DNA of 64,000 nt from Edolisoma coerulescens (Eukaryota > Chordata > Aves > Passeriformes > Campephagidae): positions 964,679 through 1,028,678 of the forward strand of contig VWZW01006950.1 in NCBI GenBank assembly GCA_013397115.1. Reading direction: 5' to 3'. The translations under genes and the position numbers were made by a program. The notes under the pieces are model-generated. The model ran no database searches. It was given only the letters and a program-made list of their open reading frames with translations, and was not told where the DNA came from. Of this stretch, positions 51,346-63,809 are shown piece after piece. Position 1 is the stretch's first letter. Every line of letters begins with the position of its first letter.

Positions 51346-54300
51346 AAACGTGTCTTTTTGCAATGGCTTGCTCACGTGAAAAAAAAAGTGTATGCCTTAC
51401 TTGAACACGCCATGGAGACCTAATTTTTTGGCCATAATTTTTTATTCTTCTTTGAGGATGGTCCAAAGTAGTATCTTCTATTCTCATCCCCAGCCTGACT
51501 TTGGAGAAACATCTTAGTGTTGGCAGTAATGAAGTATTTGCGTGGCTGCCTCCAGACAGATGAATGAATGAACCTGATAAAGCTCTGTGAGCCATTTTGA
51601 ACTGTTAGAACAAGCCTGGTCTTTTCAACTTCAGCGTTACCCATTTTCGTGAAAGTTGTTTATAAATGTGTGGGGGTTCACATGGTAGAGCTGTCAAAAG
51701 CAGTGCCTGGAGAGAGCCATGATTGAGACAGGTTCAATTTATCAGTTCACCTTGAATTCTTATGCGGGTCAGCTCTGGTCCTGTAGCTTGTGTTCTTACT
51801 CAAACGCTTCTATAATAGCTGGCTTTGAAAATAAAACTTCAGGGAACAACTAATAACAGCCCTCCCTTCTCTTTCTGTCCTAAGTTTCCAGAGCAAGTAT
51901 GATAAGAAGCTCTTCCTTCAGCCACAATTTCTTGGAAAGTGAATGACTGTTTCTGAGGTATTTAAATAAAGAAAATTTTGCTGACTCACTCTTTGCAATA
52001 GAAATAGCTCTTGAGGTGGGATTTGACTGGGGAAATGTGATCAGATGGTTGACCTTGGGGGAGATGTTGAGTCTGATTTGAACAATATATTAAAAAGGGG
52101 AAGGAGGTAGCAAACAGTCACCAAGGCCTGTCAAGTTTTTGCAGTATTGCATAATCTGCCCCTTCCAAAATCACTGGTATTAGCAAACATGAAAAAAAGA
52201 AGACAAAAAATCTACATTTTGGATATGAAGACATAAGCCTCACTAAAAACGCGGAAGATGTTACTCACGTAAAGGTGGAAGATGTTATGTTACATCGTCT
52301 TCAAAGAACAGGAAGAAATTTTTGTAAAAATTTCATGATTTCTAAAGAGCATTCCAGTAAGGAGCAATGAATATTTCTACCAATATGTTGAATAAAGTCA
52401 GGTTTTTTATTTAAGGGGCAAAGTGATTCATGGATTGCACTGGTTACCTGGAAAATTGCTGCTGAACTTTCATGCATTTCACTGTGTGGCCTACCTTTTC
52501 TGAGAGAAAACTGAAGTATCCATCTTTCTGAAAGGTTAAACATGTTGTCAGTGCTGTTGTTGATCTCTTGTTGTCTCTGAAGCTTTGGGGATAGCTCAGA
52601 GCAAAATAAAACAAATACCAGCATGGTCATTATCCCTTTAAAATGTATTCATATGTATAATAGTATCTAAACCAACCTTTCAGTAATGCTCTCTACTCTG
52701 CTGAAGAACTGTAAATATCCCTGTGCTGACTAGAAACCTGCTGGCAATTGCTTCCGCAAGTAATTAGAGCTTTTGTATCTTCTTTTTTTTTTAATGTCCA
52801 AAGTATGATTCTTCATGGTTTGAATTTTCAAACCGTGGATACTCTGCATCGTGAAAACTGGTCCACTCTAACGTGTCTCACACTAATCATGTTTTAAGAG
52901 GTGTTTCTAATGCAGTGTAGCTGCTAAGATAGCAGGCTTAAAATCTGTCATCGGGTCTCTATGAATCTGGGAATCACAGGCTTAAATAATTTGGAGGGAA
53001 GTGGGATAGGAAAGGAGGCTTTTATGGGACAGAAAGTCAGAAACAGCAAACTGAGAAACACTGACTTTGAAGCTTTGACTTCAAATAAAAAGGGTTTGGG
53101 GTTTTTTAGCTTTTCAGTGGTATGAGACTTCAGCATTTGTTTTTGTATCTGCTTGGGAAGTGTTTAATTTAAAAAAAGGAACAAACCATTTATGTTGATT
53201 GAAGAGCAGCTCATTGTGGTTTAGTTTGAACCTGTCATTTTACTAATTTTCACTGATTTATAAACAATGGCAGCCTGTAAATCAAAGTCAGAGTATCCAT
53301 AAAAATTTTTGTTTCTATTTAAAACAATGAAAAACAAAAAATCACATTTTTGGATATATTACTGAAATCCTTATACATAACAAGTCTGAACTGTTAAAGA
53401 AATTAGATTCCAGGAATCAAATAATCTAAAAGCTTTAAAATACCAGGTAAAATGAAAATTAAAAGCAGAGCCAAGATACAAAAAAAATATCATCTTTGCT
53501 CTTTTATTCACAGCAATGCTGAGCTCACTGAAGATGCCATGAAGAGATGGAAAATTGAAATTGTGCTATCTGTTCATCATGTATTGTGTTCTCTCCGGTC
53601 TGCAGTGTGGATGAATAGAGACCCCTCTGATTTCATGGAATGGCCAAACAGAGTAATTTAGCCAGTAGGAATGTTGCTTCAGCATTCAAAATTAATTACA
53701 CTGTTAAAAATGACTTTCTGTTGTTTTTATTCTCCTAAAAAAATATCATTTTAATGGTATACATTCACTATTACACTTTTTCATTTTAACAATCAGTTAC
53801 TTTGCTTTTTCATATATCCTTGGCATCTATTTTAATCATGTGAATAACAAAGGACTAACAGGAACTTTTTCTGTAAATTACAAAAAGTACGTTCCACTCT
53901 GAAAGGTAAAAGAAAAAATTACTTGATGGGGCATTATATTTCTGTGATTTTCTTATTGTATCTGATTTATTTACTTTAAATTTATTGATAATGAATTCAA
54001 AATGAGGCTTTGAACTGAAGAATTAATATTGTTTAAGTATTTGAACTTTTTCAGTGGATTCTGCTTCTGAGGTTTGGTTTCTTCCTCCTTCTTACTACCT
54101 ATTTCTATTAATAGAAGTTTCTCAGAACAAATCCTGGCTACCATCCCATGTTTGTGGCTCTCATGGCTTTCAGTGACTCTATCAGTAACATTTGGGCTGT
54201 AAAGCCTTTCCAGTTGTTTGCAGCTGGGTTCTCAATCATATTCTTGTTACTTGAGAACACAGTGGATCCATGATATTTTCAATTTTGCTATTTCTTATGG

Positions 54301-56884
54301 CTAAGAGGTATAACAAGTAGGAGAAGCACATAAAATCTCAAAGAGTCAAAGTAGATTGATTGAATGAGATAATTTATTCAATAGCCATATGGGTGAATAG
54401 AAGTCATGACAGGTATTTTGTTGTCATTTCATAATTTGTCTGGCTACTTTGACAATGTCACCCTCATTCATTAAGCAATTTCTGTTTAGCAGTATTTGTC
54501 CTGTCAAAACAGATTACAAAATTCCTCAGTTGTCAGAAACCTTGTAGAAACAGGAAAATAATATTTGCTTCATTTTGTGTGAAGGAATAAATGTTTCTGA
54601 ATTTCAAGCAGAAGAAAATATGGTTTATTCTGTACTCTGATTTGTTATTCTCTACTAAGAAAACCTGAGCATCCTTACTTGTGCCAGTAATGAATCTGAG
54701 AAGAAACAGTATTTGTTCTGAGCAGCTGACAAATGTCAGGATGATGTTAATGTTATCCCTACACTCTTGTGGTAAATTACAGTGACTGTGAAGATGATGG
54801 GTTAATATGAAGGTGCAACACATGTTTTTACTTCTATACTTTATAACCAAAGCAAAGACATTACATAAATATACAGCAAATAAAATAATTAAAGTGTATG
54901 ACAGGACAAGTTGTTATAGTTAAACAAATCCTGGAAACTTGAAATAAACAGGATAAAACGCAAATTAGAGTCTTTGTATCCAGTCCTCAGGTGGAAATCA
55001 GTTTCACCTTAGCTACTTCTTTCTGAAGAGTATTTTTCAGGTTTCTGGAGGAAGGTTTGTTTTGTCTTTTTCTTTTTTAACTTTGTCAAGCAGGATCCTG
55101 CTGTGTTTCACCTAAGACACTTGCTTAAAGGTACACCAGTGGCTACTTTTTTACCTGGTTAAAAACAAACAGGTTTGGTTGTGTTGGCATTACTGAAAAG
55201 ACTCTAATGGCATTACCATGAGCAGCAGTGGCACAAGATGAAAAACCCTATTTTCTCATAGCCAGTGCTATAAGATCACAGCAAAGTTGGCAAATTTGGT
55301 ACAGGGAAAGGTGAGACAGGGATTGCTTTTTATTTCTAGACCAACCTGACGGTGTTTAAAAGGTTTCTATAGAAGCTCATGAACATTTTGTCATGAATAA
55401 GTGTCTCTGAGGCTTGAAGGCCCCATGTTTGACATGGTTAAGAACTTGCAGAGAAAGCTTGATTCAAGCATTTGAGTTTGAGCTTATTCTCTAGGTAGAA
55501 AACTTGTTTTAATAAAAACAAAAGCTAAACAAGATAGTTTAGTGGTGGGCTTACCACAGGCAATGCAGAAGGAAGCTTCAGTGCTGATCATAATCCTTGT
55601 AGCCGCCCAAGTGTTGACAGGGTCAAAAAAGACTTTATCAATATGAAAATATCTACCTTTGGTTAAAAAAAATAACTGAAAGACCCAAACCAACCTCTCC
55701 CCTCCTATGTTTTCCAGCCCTATCAAAACAGTATGTGAAGTTTTTGAGGCAGTCAGATATTCTCATGACTCTATTTAGTTTTGTCAGAAAACACAGCCCT
55801 TTATATGAACAGAAAATTTTGACCAGTGTAACTAAAATCTTCACTAAAAAGTAATAATAGACAAAACATTCCAGAAGATTGTCTGGATGATGTCTGATCT
55901 CCTTTGGGGTTGTGACTAGCACAGACATGTTAGCAATGTTCAAGGCAGGGTAAAAACTTTTAAAAATGCGAGACGAAATCAAGTGAAATAAAGATGTTAT
56001 TTTCATTGACTATATATTATGCTATCACATAGTGGTAAATAAAAACAAGTCCATACACAGAAAAATCAGTGAAAGTAGCAGGAATTAAATGGATGAGATA
56101 ATCAGAAGTGGATGGTGCTTGCAGGATTTTACAGTGGACCACCAGAAAAAGAAGATGCAGTCTGCTTTTATGTGTAAGCCATTTAGGACGTAGTTCAGAG
56201 CTACCATGCACAGTATTTAGAAACTGAGAGAAAAGAGGAAAATAGTGTTTCTAAATAGATATTAAAGTACTTTTTAATTTTTCAAGGTATGGAAATTATT
56301 TGCTATAAAAGAAACTGTCCAATTTTACAGCTGTTTCTTTACCATCAAGATATTTAGAGTGGCATTATGTAATTTATCTTGGCTATGACTAGCAAGCAAG
56401 TATGTACTATTACATAGTTCCCATCTCTTTGCTGTATGATTACTTTTAGAAGAGTAAACATCTGTGAAATAGTTCATGATCTGTAATAAATGTTTTTTAA
56501 AACATGCTAAAAGAAATGGGAACTGCATTAAATCAGAAAATAGTGAAAGCAAATGAATGTATAATGACTGCTTAAGCAATGAATATTAGGCAATAATTAA
56601 GTATTTTTATTTCTGTGCCTGTTGAAGAATAGTCCAAAATCGATGAGATGATGAAAATACTCCACTGAATTTGGATCCCCTGGATGTAAAACTGGTATCA
56701 ATCGGTTGGTTAATAGCTGGTGTACCTACTGTGCTTATATCCTAAGCTACTGGAGATGAAAAGTATTTTCTATTTTTAAATAGAAAAAATGATGGATGAC
56801 ACAGAGACTTTCCAACAGGAGCTGCGGATTGCTAACAGTGGTCAGTTCAACTGATTCAAAGGAATCTGCTCTATGGCAAGGTAC
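51346..56884. other. Upstream flank of PLCXD3
   Basis: AT-rich sequence upstream of the PLCXD3 promoter. By mammalian gene order the next gene here would be OXCT1, but I see no OXCT1 exon. Open frames are short and unrecognised. An E-box (CACGTG) lies at 51373-51378, and a small hairpin at 56766-56787 (TTTTCTATTT, loop TT, AAATAGAAAA). Confidence 0.6.
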
Positions 56885-57650
56885 TGTAAAGTAAAGCACA
56901 CCTTTATTGGCCAGGCCAGGAGCACGCAGGGGTTAGGACCTCCATGTGCGTGTCTGCCATGGTCATCTTACAGAGGTTTTTTATACGTTTACAAGTTCGT
57001 CCTTATAAGTTTACAAGTTCATCATCCGCCCTTGCTTTGGTCATTTGTCAAAAGTTACAGCCCTGAGGGGTCTTACATGACTTGCGGTTTCCTTACCTTA
57101 GGGTTACAAACACAGCACGTGATTCTTAATATATTTATCACATCTATTTTGCTAATACACAATTCCACTGTTATACGCTTTGTTGCTATATTAGTTATAT
57201 TTCATTTATAATTGTGTATTGGTTATATTCCTTTTCTCCTATTATGTTTTTCTGCCCTGTTGTGACAGTTCATCTATTTGTCATTAAAATGGCAGTTAGC
57301 ATGCATCTTCCTCCTTATCGCTTAGCCCACAGGGGCTAGGCCCTTGTTCTGCAGACAAGAGGTCAGCCAAAGTCATTAGCTCGCATTCCATTCCCTTACC
57401 ATCCTAGTCCACTTGGGTTTGTTTTGTTTCAAGAGCAGTTAGCGTTAGGCATAGCATCTCCTAGTCAGGTATCATCAAAGCCCCTTCCAGGGCTAGGCTT
57501 CGTGTCTTACAAAAGCAGTTGTGGTCGAGCATAGCAGCCAACACCCAACTTCTATTAATCAATACTTTCTACGAAAGTGCTTATGTTAAAGGAGTTCTAT
57601 GTTTCACAGGTTAAAGGAGTCCTGTGTTTAAAGGAGCCCTGCGTGTCACT
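56885..57650 (-). mobile_element. Solo-type endogenous retrovirus LTR
   Basis: The LTR is read on the minus strand. A TATA box (TATAAAAAA) is at 56985-56977 and AATAAA at 56908-56903. The LTR appears to end ...CTTTACA at 56885, which gives the TG...CA terminus on the plus strand. The TATA-to-poly(A) spacing of about 80 bases is typical. No primer-binding site follows the end, so this looks like a solo LTR. The U3 part has short repeats: a 22-bp duplication (TTATACGTTTACAAGTTC-like, 56981-57025) and TTAAAGGAG at 57586, 57611 and 57628. The U3 start is uncertain and may reach beyond 57650. No clear target-site duplication was found. Confidence 0.65.
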
Positions 57651-60615
57651 ACTCTTGAAAACTGGAGTCATGTTTCATGAAAGATGCATGCCTGCATCTC
57701 GGATCAGGCTTCCCAAACAAGCTCTTACTGTTTGCACGGCAATGAAGCACCCCCAAAAGGTGTTGAAAATAGTCCGCAGGACTAATGAGATTTTAGCACA
57801 TGACTCAAATCAGTATGCTGGCCACATTTCACAGGCTGCAGTCAGTGCCTGCTCAGTGGATGAGAGGTCATGTTCCTTTTTAATTACACGCATCCTATGA
57901 TTGGTGTGAGCGGTGCAGTTGTTTCAGCCTGGCGTTTGCAGGTGGGGTAGTACGGGGTGCAGGGAAGTGTCTCAACCCCAAACAAAAGAGTGGTGCATCT
58001 GACTTCTCTAGGGCAAGAGGCAGGAAGAGGTTGGCACAAACGCTAGAGAAAGAGAGATGACAATTACGTGTGAGAAGTCAGCGTTTGCATGGTCTACGTT
58101 TCCCCTCTCCACTTTGTGATGTGATGGAACACTACATGGTCATTACTCAGAGTCCAACAACATAAAACTTCTTACCTGAAACCAGAGATTTTTATTCTTG
58201 TAGCCCAAGAAAACAGGGTGAGAGAGAACGGGAGATAAAACAAGAGAATGGAAAATGTGGGTGGTAACAAAGAAAGGAAAGGAATCCCCCAAAAGCACAG
58301 AGAAAGTTGATATCCAGAGGTGTTGGTATCACCAAGAGTGTAGAAACCAGGCTCTGGGATTTATCTCTGCCCCTGAACGTCCATTCTCGGGGACAATGGG
58401 GTGGAGGAGCTGGTCTTGCTTTTCCTTTAGAGAGTGTCTGTTCCACTGCCATCTAACTCCTGGTTTTTCTGGACTCATCTCTATGTCTGTCCACTTGGAA
58501 TTGCTGCCTCACCCTTGGCCTTCATGGCAAATTAAATTACACACCTAAGACCTTAATTTCATGTCTGCACTGTACCTAGTGAACCATTCCCAAAGTCTGT
58601 ACATATTTCTAGCTAGAGATTGGAAATCAGACATCAGTTTCTGAAAGAATTTTTTGCCTGCAAGATTGGGCCCTAATTGCTGTTCATTGCGACTTGCTTC
58701 TTGTTAAAAACAGTTTCATTAAATGCAGCACAGTGCAGGATTATCAAGATAATTAAGTTTGTAATGATCCGTATGACACTGAGTGAATAAAAGATATCAG
58801 GAATTCCTAATACAAGTACAATCCCCTTAGACTAAAATTCATTATTATTTGCAATGTAAAGTCAAACGTTTTAGCCTCTAGGCCATAAAGTATTTTCCCA
58901 ATTTTCTTGGGGAAAAAAAACAGGATTAAATAGGCTGAGGGATTAAATAGGATCAGAGGCTTCTTCCCAGGTAACCCCCAGGCACCATAAACCAGTGCAA
59001 AGGACAGAAGGTGCAGTATTGCTCTGGCCAGCCTCCTTCATCAGCTCATGAGCAGGCAGGAGAGCCTGCAATTCACCCTCCAATGTGCTGCACATGCTGC
59101 ACAATTCCAGCAGCTCATAAAGGCTGCAGCTTTAATACATTGATTCTGACAACCTGCCAGTATTTTAGCAGTGTTTTCCCATTTTAACCATTTTTTACCC
59201 TTTTTCAATGGATGCAGTAACTTAGTAATCAGAATATGACTTCATCCACTGAAGCACCTACTGTGGTTATAGTCTAACAAAGAGTGTTTCAGCACCTGCT
59301 TTTTTGGATTCAAGACCTTAAAGTCTGGTTGTGTTTTCCTGGTGTCCTGAGTCTTGTTCAAATATACACATTGGCCAAATTAAAAGTCTTTGGCCATGGA
59401 CTGAGTCACATAGGGCCCAGGGAAGACGGATCCGAGCAGCACAGCAGAGGGAGAGATGAGGCCATTTGAGATGAGCAGCTGGAGGAAACAACAGTGCTTG
59501 CACCCTTTCCAGCAGGACTAGTGTGGGGCTGGGAGCGTGGCTGTTTCTGCCTTACCCCCACAACAACGGGTCATCCATTGTATTTTTTTAAGGGAGAAGG
59601 ACTTCTCATCAAAAGTGGAGTCTAAATTTCAAGGCTCACTTGCAAATCCAGAGCATCACCCCAATGACAAAACAAAGCCCCAGTGCTTCCCACAACAGAG
59701 CTGGGCAGCTCCTTTCCTTTACACGTAGACTGAGCACAGTGTACCATCAGTTTGCCTTAATATGCATCTGAGTTGTTCTGGGGTTTTTTTTCAGATACTC
59801 AGTCTTCTAGTTACAAGTTTTAAGGGCAATAGAGAAAAGCAATCCTTTATAGAAATAAATATTCCCTGTCCTGTCCACAAACCAGCAGCTTTCGCATGTG
59901 TTTTTGCAAGGGCTGGACAGGTCAGAGCATGACTGTGCTATAATGTGCAGTGTCTGCTCTTCTTCACGTTGGCTCCAGGCCCTGTGGAGGTTAGTAGGGG
60001 CTCAGCCAGACAACACAATGAAAAGCAAAAGAATTCTGCAGGAATCTGCACACAGACATGCAGACCTCAGTGAAATACTCTTTTTTGTGTGTGTGAAGCA
60101 ACAGATTTCCAATTTCTGCTGCTGTGGAAAACAGAAACTTAATTCAACCAGTGAGCATGCTGTTTTCATTCACCTAGGGGAGATCCAAGGTATTTTCCTC
60201 ATGGTAATTAACAGCTGTGCAACCCCCAGTGCCTGCAAAAGCACTGTGAAACAAAGAAGGCTCAGATGGACTTGGAGGAGTGGAAGAAGCTGGAGATGAA
60301 AGCCCAGTGTTTGTTTTCATTACTCTCCAGACAAAAGAAAAAACCTTTCTGAGCAGAGCACAGTGGCAGAACAAAGTATTCATTATTGCACTTAATTAGT
60401 GCTAGGTTCAATTTGAAGTTTATTAAGTATCCTTTTCAACTGACAAAGAATTCTTTGTCAGTTGAAGTGTGGTGCAGTTCTGTGTAAACTCACGGATTTT
60501 TGCAAGTGTACATATGTAATCATGCCAAAATCAGAAAACACATATTTACGACTAGAAGAAAATGAACATTGATTCTAGGCACAAGCATTCTGTTTGAAAT
60601 CTCTGTGTGGAAATG
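57651..60615. other. Intergenic sequence between two retroviral remnants
   Basis: Mixed-composition DNA with no recognisable gene. The part from 57651 to about 58150 could still belong to the LTR upstream or to another old retroviral piece. The open frames at 57577-57900 and 59898-60299 match nothing I know. The clearest structure is the palindrome at 60435-60466. Confidence 0.55.
60435..60466. repeat. 32-bp perfect palindrome
   Basis: The arm TTCAACTGACAAAGAA is followed immediately by its exact reverse complement, with no loop. The next base on each side breaks the symmetry. Confidence 0.97.
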
Positions 60616-61171
60616 TCAGGTGGTGTTTGCTTCCCTTTTGCCGTGTGTGCCGCGCGGGGATCTGTATCTGGCATTTCGGCTTGCCCCCCGATCTATTAAC
60701 CCCTTTTGTTCTCTCTGTGTTTTAGCTCCCACCGTTTGAGAAGGAGGGGGGGCTCCCTCCTGCTCCGGTTCAGTTTGCATAAACTGCGCGGGGTTTTTAA
60801 AGGAGTTTAGCAATTGGACCATTTCAAAGAGCGGCTGCATTATCTTATCTGTTATAAATTCTAGCTGATTAAGTGCGTCTCTCTGCGATTTTTACATAAC
60901 ATTTCCCATTATGCCCTATGGATTAACTCTGAAGTATATTAAACCACACCTGACTTTGTTCTCATAAGTTTTCCTTGACTCCCCCGCTCCTCGACTGACC
61001 CGCAGCGTTGGTTCTGTTTCTTTTCAACAGATTCTAGGGACCGAGCCTGTCTTTCTTCTTTTTTCCTTTTTTGCCTGGAGATTTTTTCTTTTCCAGCTCA
61101 AAGCTGCTTGTCTATTTCCTCTTTTACGTCAGAGAGGTCCAAACTTCAAGTTCCTCACACGGGGCACCACT
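60616..61171 (-). pseudogene. Provirus leader and gag-like remnant
   Basis: This sequence follows the LTR at 61172-61648 on the minus strand and appears to be the 5' internal part of the same provirus. It begins with the spacer AG and the primer-binding site, then a purine-rich leader. Between about 60890 and 60616 an open stretch of roughly 90 codons resembles the hydrophilic, proline- and glutamine-rich middle part of a retroviral gag. A stop lies upstream in frame, and the frame closes at 60616, after which retroviral character is lost. No pol, env or second LTR is visible, so the copy is truncated and cannot encode a virus. The gag assignment rests on position and composition, not on a specific motif. 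Confidence 0.55.
61152..61169 (-). other. Retroviral primer-binding site
   Basis: Two bases after the LTR end the minus strand reads TGGTGCCCCGTGTGAGGA. TGG complements the CCA end of a tRNA, as every retroviral primer site does. It looks partly like the tRNA-Trp type but with differences, so I do not assign the tRNA. Confidence 0.65.
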
Positions 61172-61648
61172 TGTCGTGTTTCTAAGTTTCTTTTCCCCAT
61201 CTGCTGGTTCTTCTACTTGGAGTTTGGATGAAAACGCAGGAGACTGAATCTTCTCGTTCGTTCTTAGTTGTTTATTATTTCTTATCTATAGTACAGCAAT
61301 AGAGATTGTGCTCCTAAGTTAACAAGGTGGAAAATGGCGTGAAGTTCTGTCTTCCAAGGTCTTTTAAAGCCCAAACTACTCAATTATAAAATGCTAACTA
61401 ATCTACTTCCAATAAATAGCTTATTATTTTTTGCATTGTGGAATTTTTAAACGAATACCAATTCACCCAGATTTGTGAAGAAGAAAAAGAAGAAAGAAGA
61501 AGAATTAGCCCACGCCCAAAATCCTCCATTTTATTAAATATATATTACCTATTACTATATCCCAGAAGTTCTACATCCCTATATGTTCCACCCAGTGATA
61601 TAACACACTTCCTTTTAATTACACAGCTTCAGTCCCACTGTTATCACA
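61172..61648 (-). mobile_element. 5' LTR of a truncated endogenous retrovirus
   Basis: On the minus strand the LTR starts TGTGATAACAG at 61648 and ends AACACGACA at 61172, about 477 bases with TGT...ACA ends. It has a TATA-like TTTAAAAG at about 61369-61362 and AATAAA at 61276-61271. A purine-pyrimidine run (GAA/TTC repeats) lies near 61480-61505 in U3. The end is defined well by the primer-binding site directly after it; the U3 start is chosen from the matching TGT terminus. It resembles avian class II (ERVK-like) LTRs. Orientation is the same as PLCXD3. Confidence 0.7.
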
Positions 61649-63809
61649 TAGTTTTTGCAGCCTCTCCCAAGGTCTCAGGTCAAATGCAGTGTGCTTTTGA
61701 GGATCACTGCCTGTCAGCACTGAAAGACTGAAATCCTCTGAATTCAGGGTTCCAACATAGAAATGATTCAGCAGCAGCTAAATTGTAAAGGTAGAATGCT
61801 AAAGTCTCCTCACCATTATGTTAAGCTTATACCATGTGGGAAACACAAGCATTGATGTGCTATTCCACAAGCCATGTGAAGGGAAAGAAACACCAATACT
61901 CTGTCCCATTTTTAGAATTCAGTTTTTGGAAGAATTTTCCACTGCTGAAAGGGAAGTAGCAGTGGGAGGTTTGTGAATGGTCTAGCTGATAAATAAGTTG
62001 ACTCACACACAGACTGAGGAGTCACAGTGGTTAAAATCCTCCCCCTCTGAAGTTGATGGGAGACTCTGCGGCTGAATGCGAGACAGCCAAGCTGCGCAAG
62101 TGCTGTTTTGGCTTTCCCTGCAATGTTGCAAGAGCTTTGTACATCGTTTTGTTTGCTAAACAGACCAAGTGTTGTGGAAGGAGAAGGAAAAGCAGGGAAT
62201 ACTTTTTCTACTGCAAATGGCAGTCAGAAATACTGATCTAAATCAATTTTCTTCCCTGGAACCAGACTTTGGATCTCAGGTTGAAATATTTCTTGCATGT
62301 GTGGAGACCCATGTCCTTAACACACAAAACTAAAGAAAAACTTTGAAACCAAACTGCCTCCAGGAAGGGCAAAGCCAGGAAAAGCATTTTTCAACACACA
62401 CATGCAGTTGGAAGTCCAGCTGGATGTGGTTCACCACTTGCACTAAAGGGATTTCAACACTGAGAGAGTAACACCTATTAGTCACCACCACAACTCTCTT
62501 TTCCAATACTTCTTTCTATAAAACATTCTAGAAATTCTCCTTATAGGGAGAAGCTGTTTGAGCAACTTTCAGCAAATTAGAGAAGTTTAGTTGAGATTGG
62601 TTTGAAGTGCCACCTTCTTTCTGCTGCATGCAGAGGAACCATAGGACAAAGAAGAAGGATAATTAAGAAAAATAGGAGAGCAAAGGATTTCAGAAGTTGT
62701 GTGTGTGCCAGCAGTGGATAAATGGTTTGCTGATTGAAGTATAATGCCTTTGGGAAAAAAAAGCCTCACAAAAGTAGGTTGGTATAATCTGAATGTCCTT
62801 TTACTCTGCACCCAATACTTGAAAAAAAGGAAGTCTTGCTAAATGCAGGAGGAAATTCTGGCATTTCATGTACACACATTAAAAAATGTTTGAAAACATT
62901 AGTATGAAAAGGCAATGAATCTCTCTGCTAAAACTGTCTGTGTCTGTGAGAGATAAGAGGGCAGGAGGAAGGAGAAAGAACAGTAATTTCTTTTAAATTA
63001 TTCTTGTAATCCATTTACTTACAGCACAGCACCTACAAAACACCTTGCAATGGCTGGGCAGATGCTCTGGCAGAAATAAGTACCCTCACTGTTCCCTGAC
63101 TTTTCCATTTCCTTGCAATTCGCTTTTTTTTCTAAAGTAGTGAATTCTTCAGTTCAGGTATTGTTCACAGTGACATGCTAATAGGGACCTCTACTCATCA
63201 ACGCAATAGAAGTTATTAACAAGAAAGAATTACTAGCATACTAGTATTCATGTGGTTAAACATGCATGTAAAGTCTTTGGTGGGCTTTTGCTCTGCAATT
63301 TCTACACCTCAGCTTGGTGGCTCCCACAGCTCCGAAGTCCCCTATGGTGGGGAAAGCTGCAGAACCCACTACGCTAAACCTTCTGCCAGTCAACACAAGG
63401 ACCAGCCATTCAAGGTACCCAGCCTTGCCCTGCACAAGAGGGGAGGAGTTACTAGGAAAGATTTTTCTTGTTTAATATTTTTGTTTCACCCAAAGGAAGA
63501 TATTCTGATCAAGCCTATGAAGCCCAGCTCCGTTCCTGAACTTGGAAGGCAAAATTTCTCAGAATGATAAACAACGGGCATTTAGGCTAATGTCTTTAAA
63601 AGATTTGTAAGAGGGAATAAATGTAGCTTGTGCTGTGTCTGATAAAGCTTGGGAAGTGTAAAATGTATCTCAAAAGTTATGAGGAAGGCTTAGGGACAGT
63701 CAGTGAGGCACAAGCAGCAGCAGGGACATCAGTGGCGGCTACAGTAAGTTCTGGGGGCTGAGCATGAGAATGAGCAGGGCAGGGGGTTCCTGGAGTCAGG
63801 GACACCCAA
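61649..63809. other. Intergenic sequence, nothing recognised
   Basis: AT-rich DNA with short open frames only. I see no gene or repeat that I can name. Confidence 0.6.

Noticed and set aside
57577..57900. 107-codon open frame beside the solo-type LTR
   Set aside because: It starts in U3-like repeats and resembles no retroviral or host protein that I know.
59898..60299. 133-codon open frame
   Set aside because: No recognisable similarity; it ends in low-complexity arginine and tryptophan codons.
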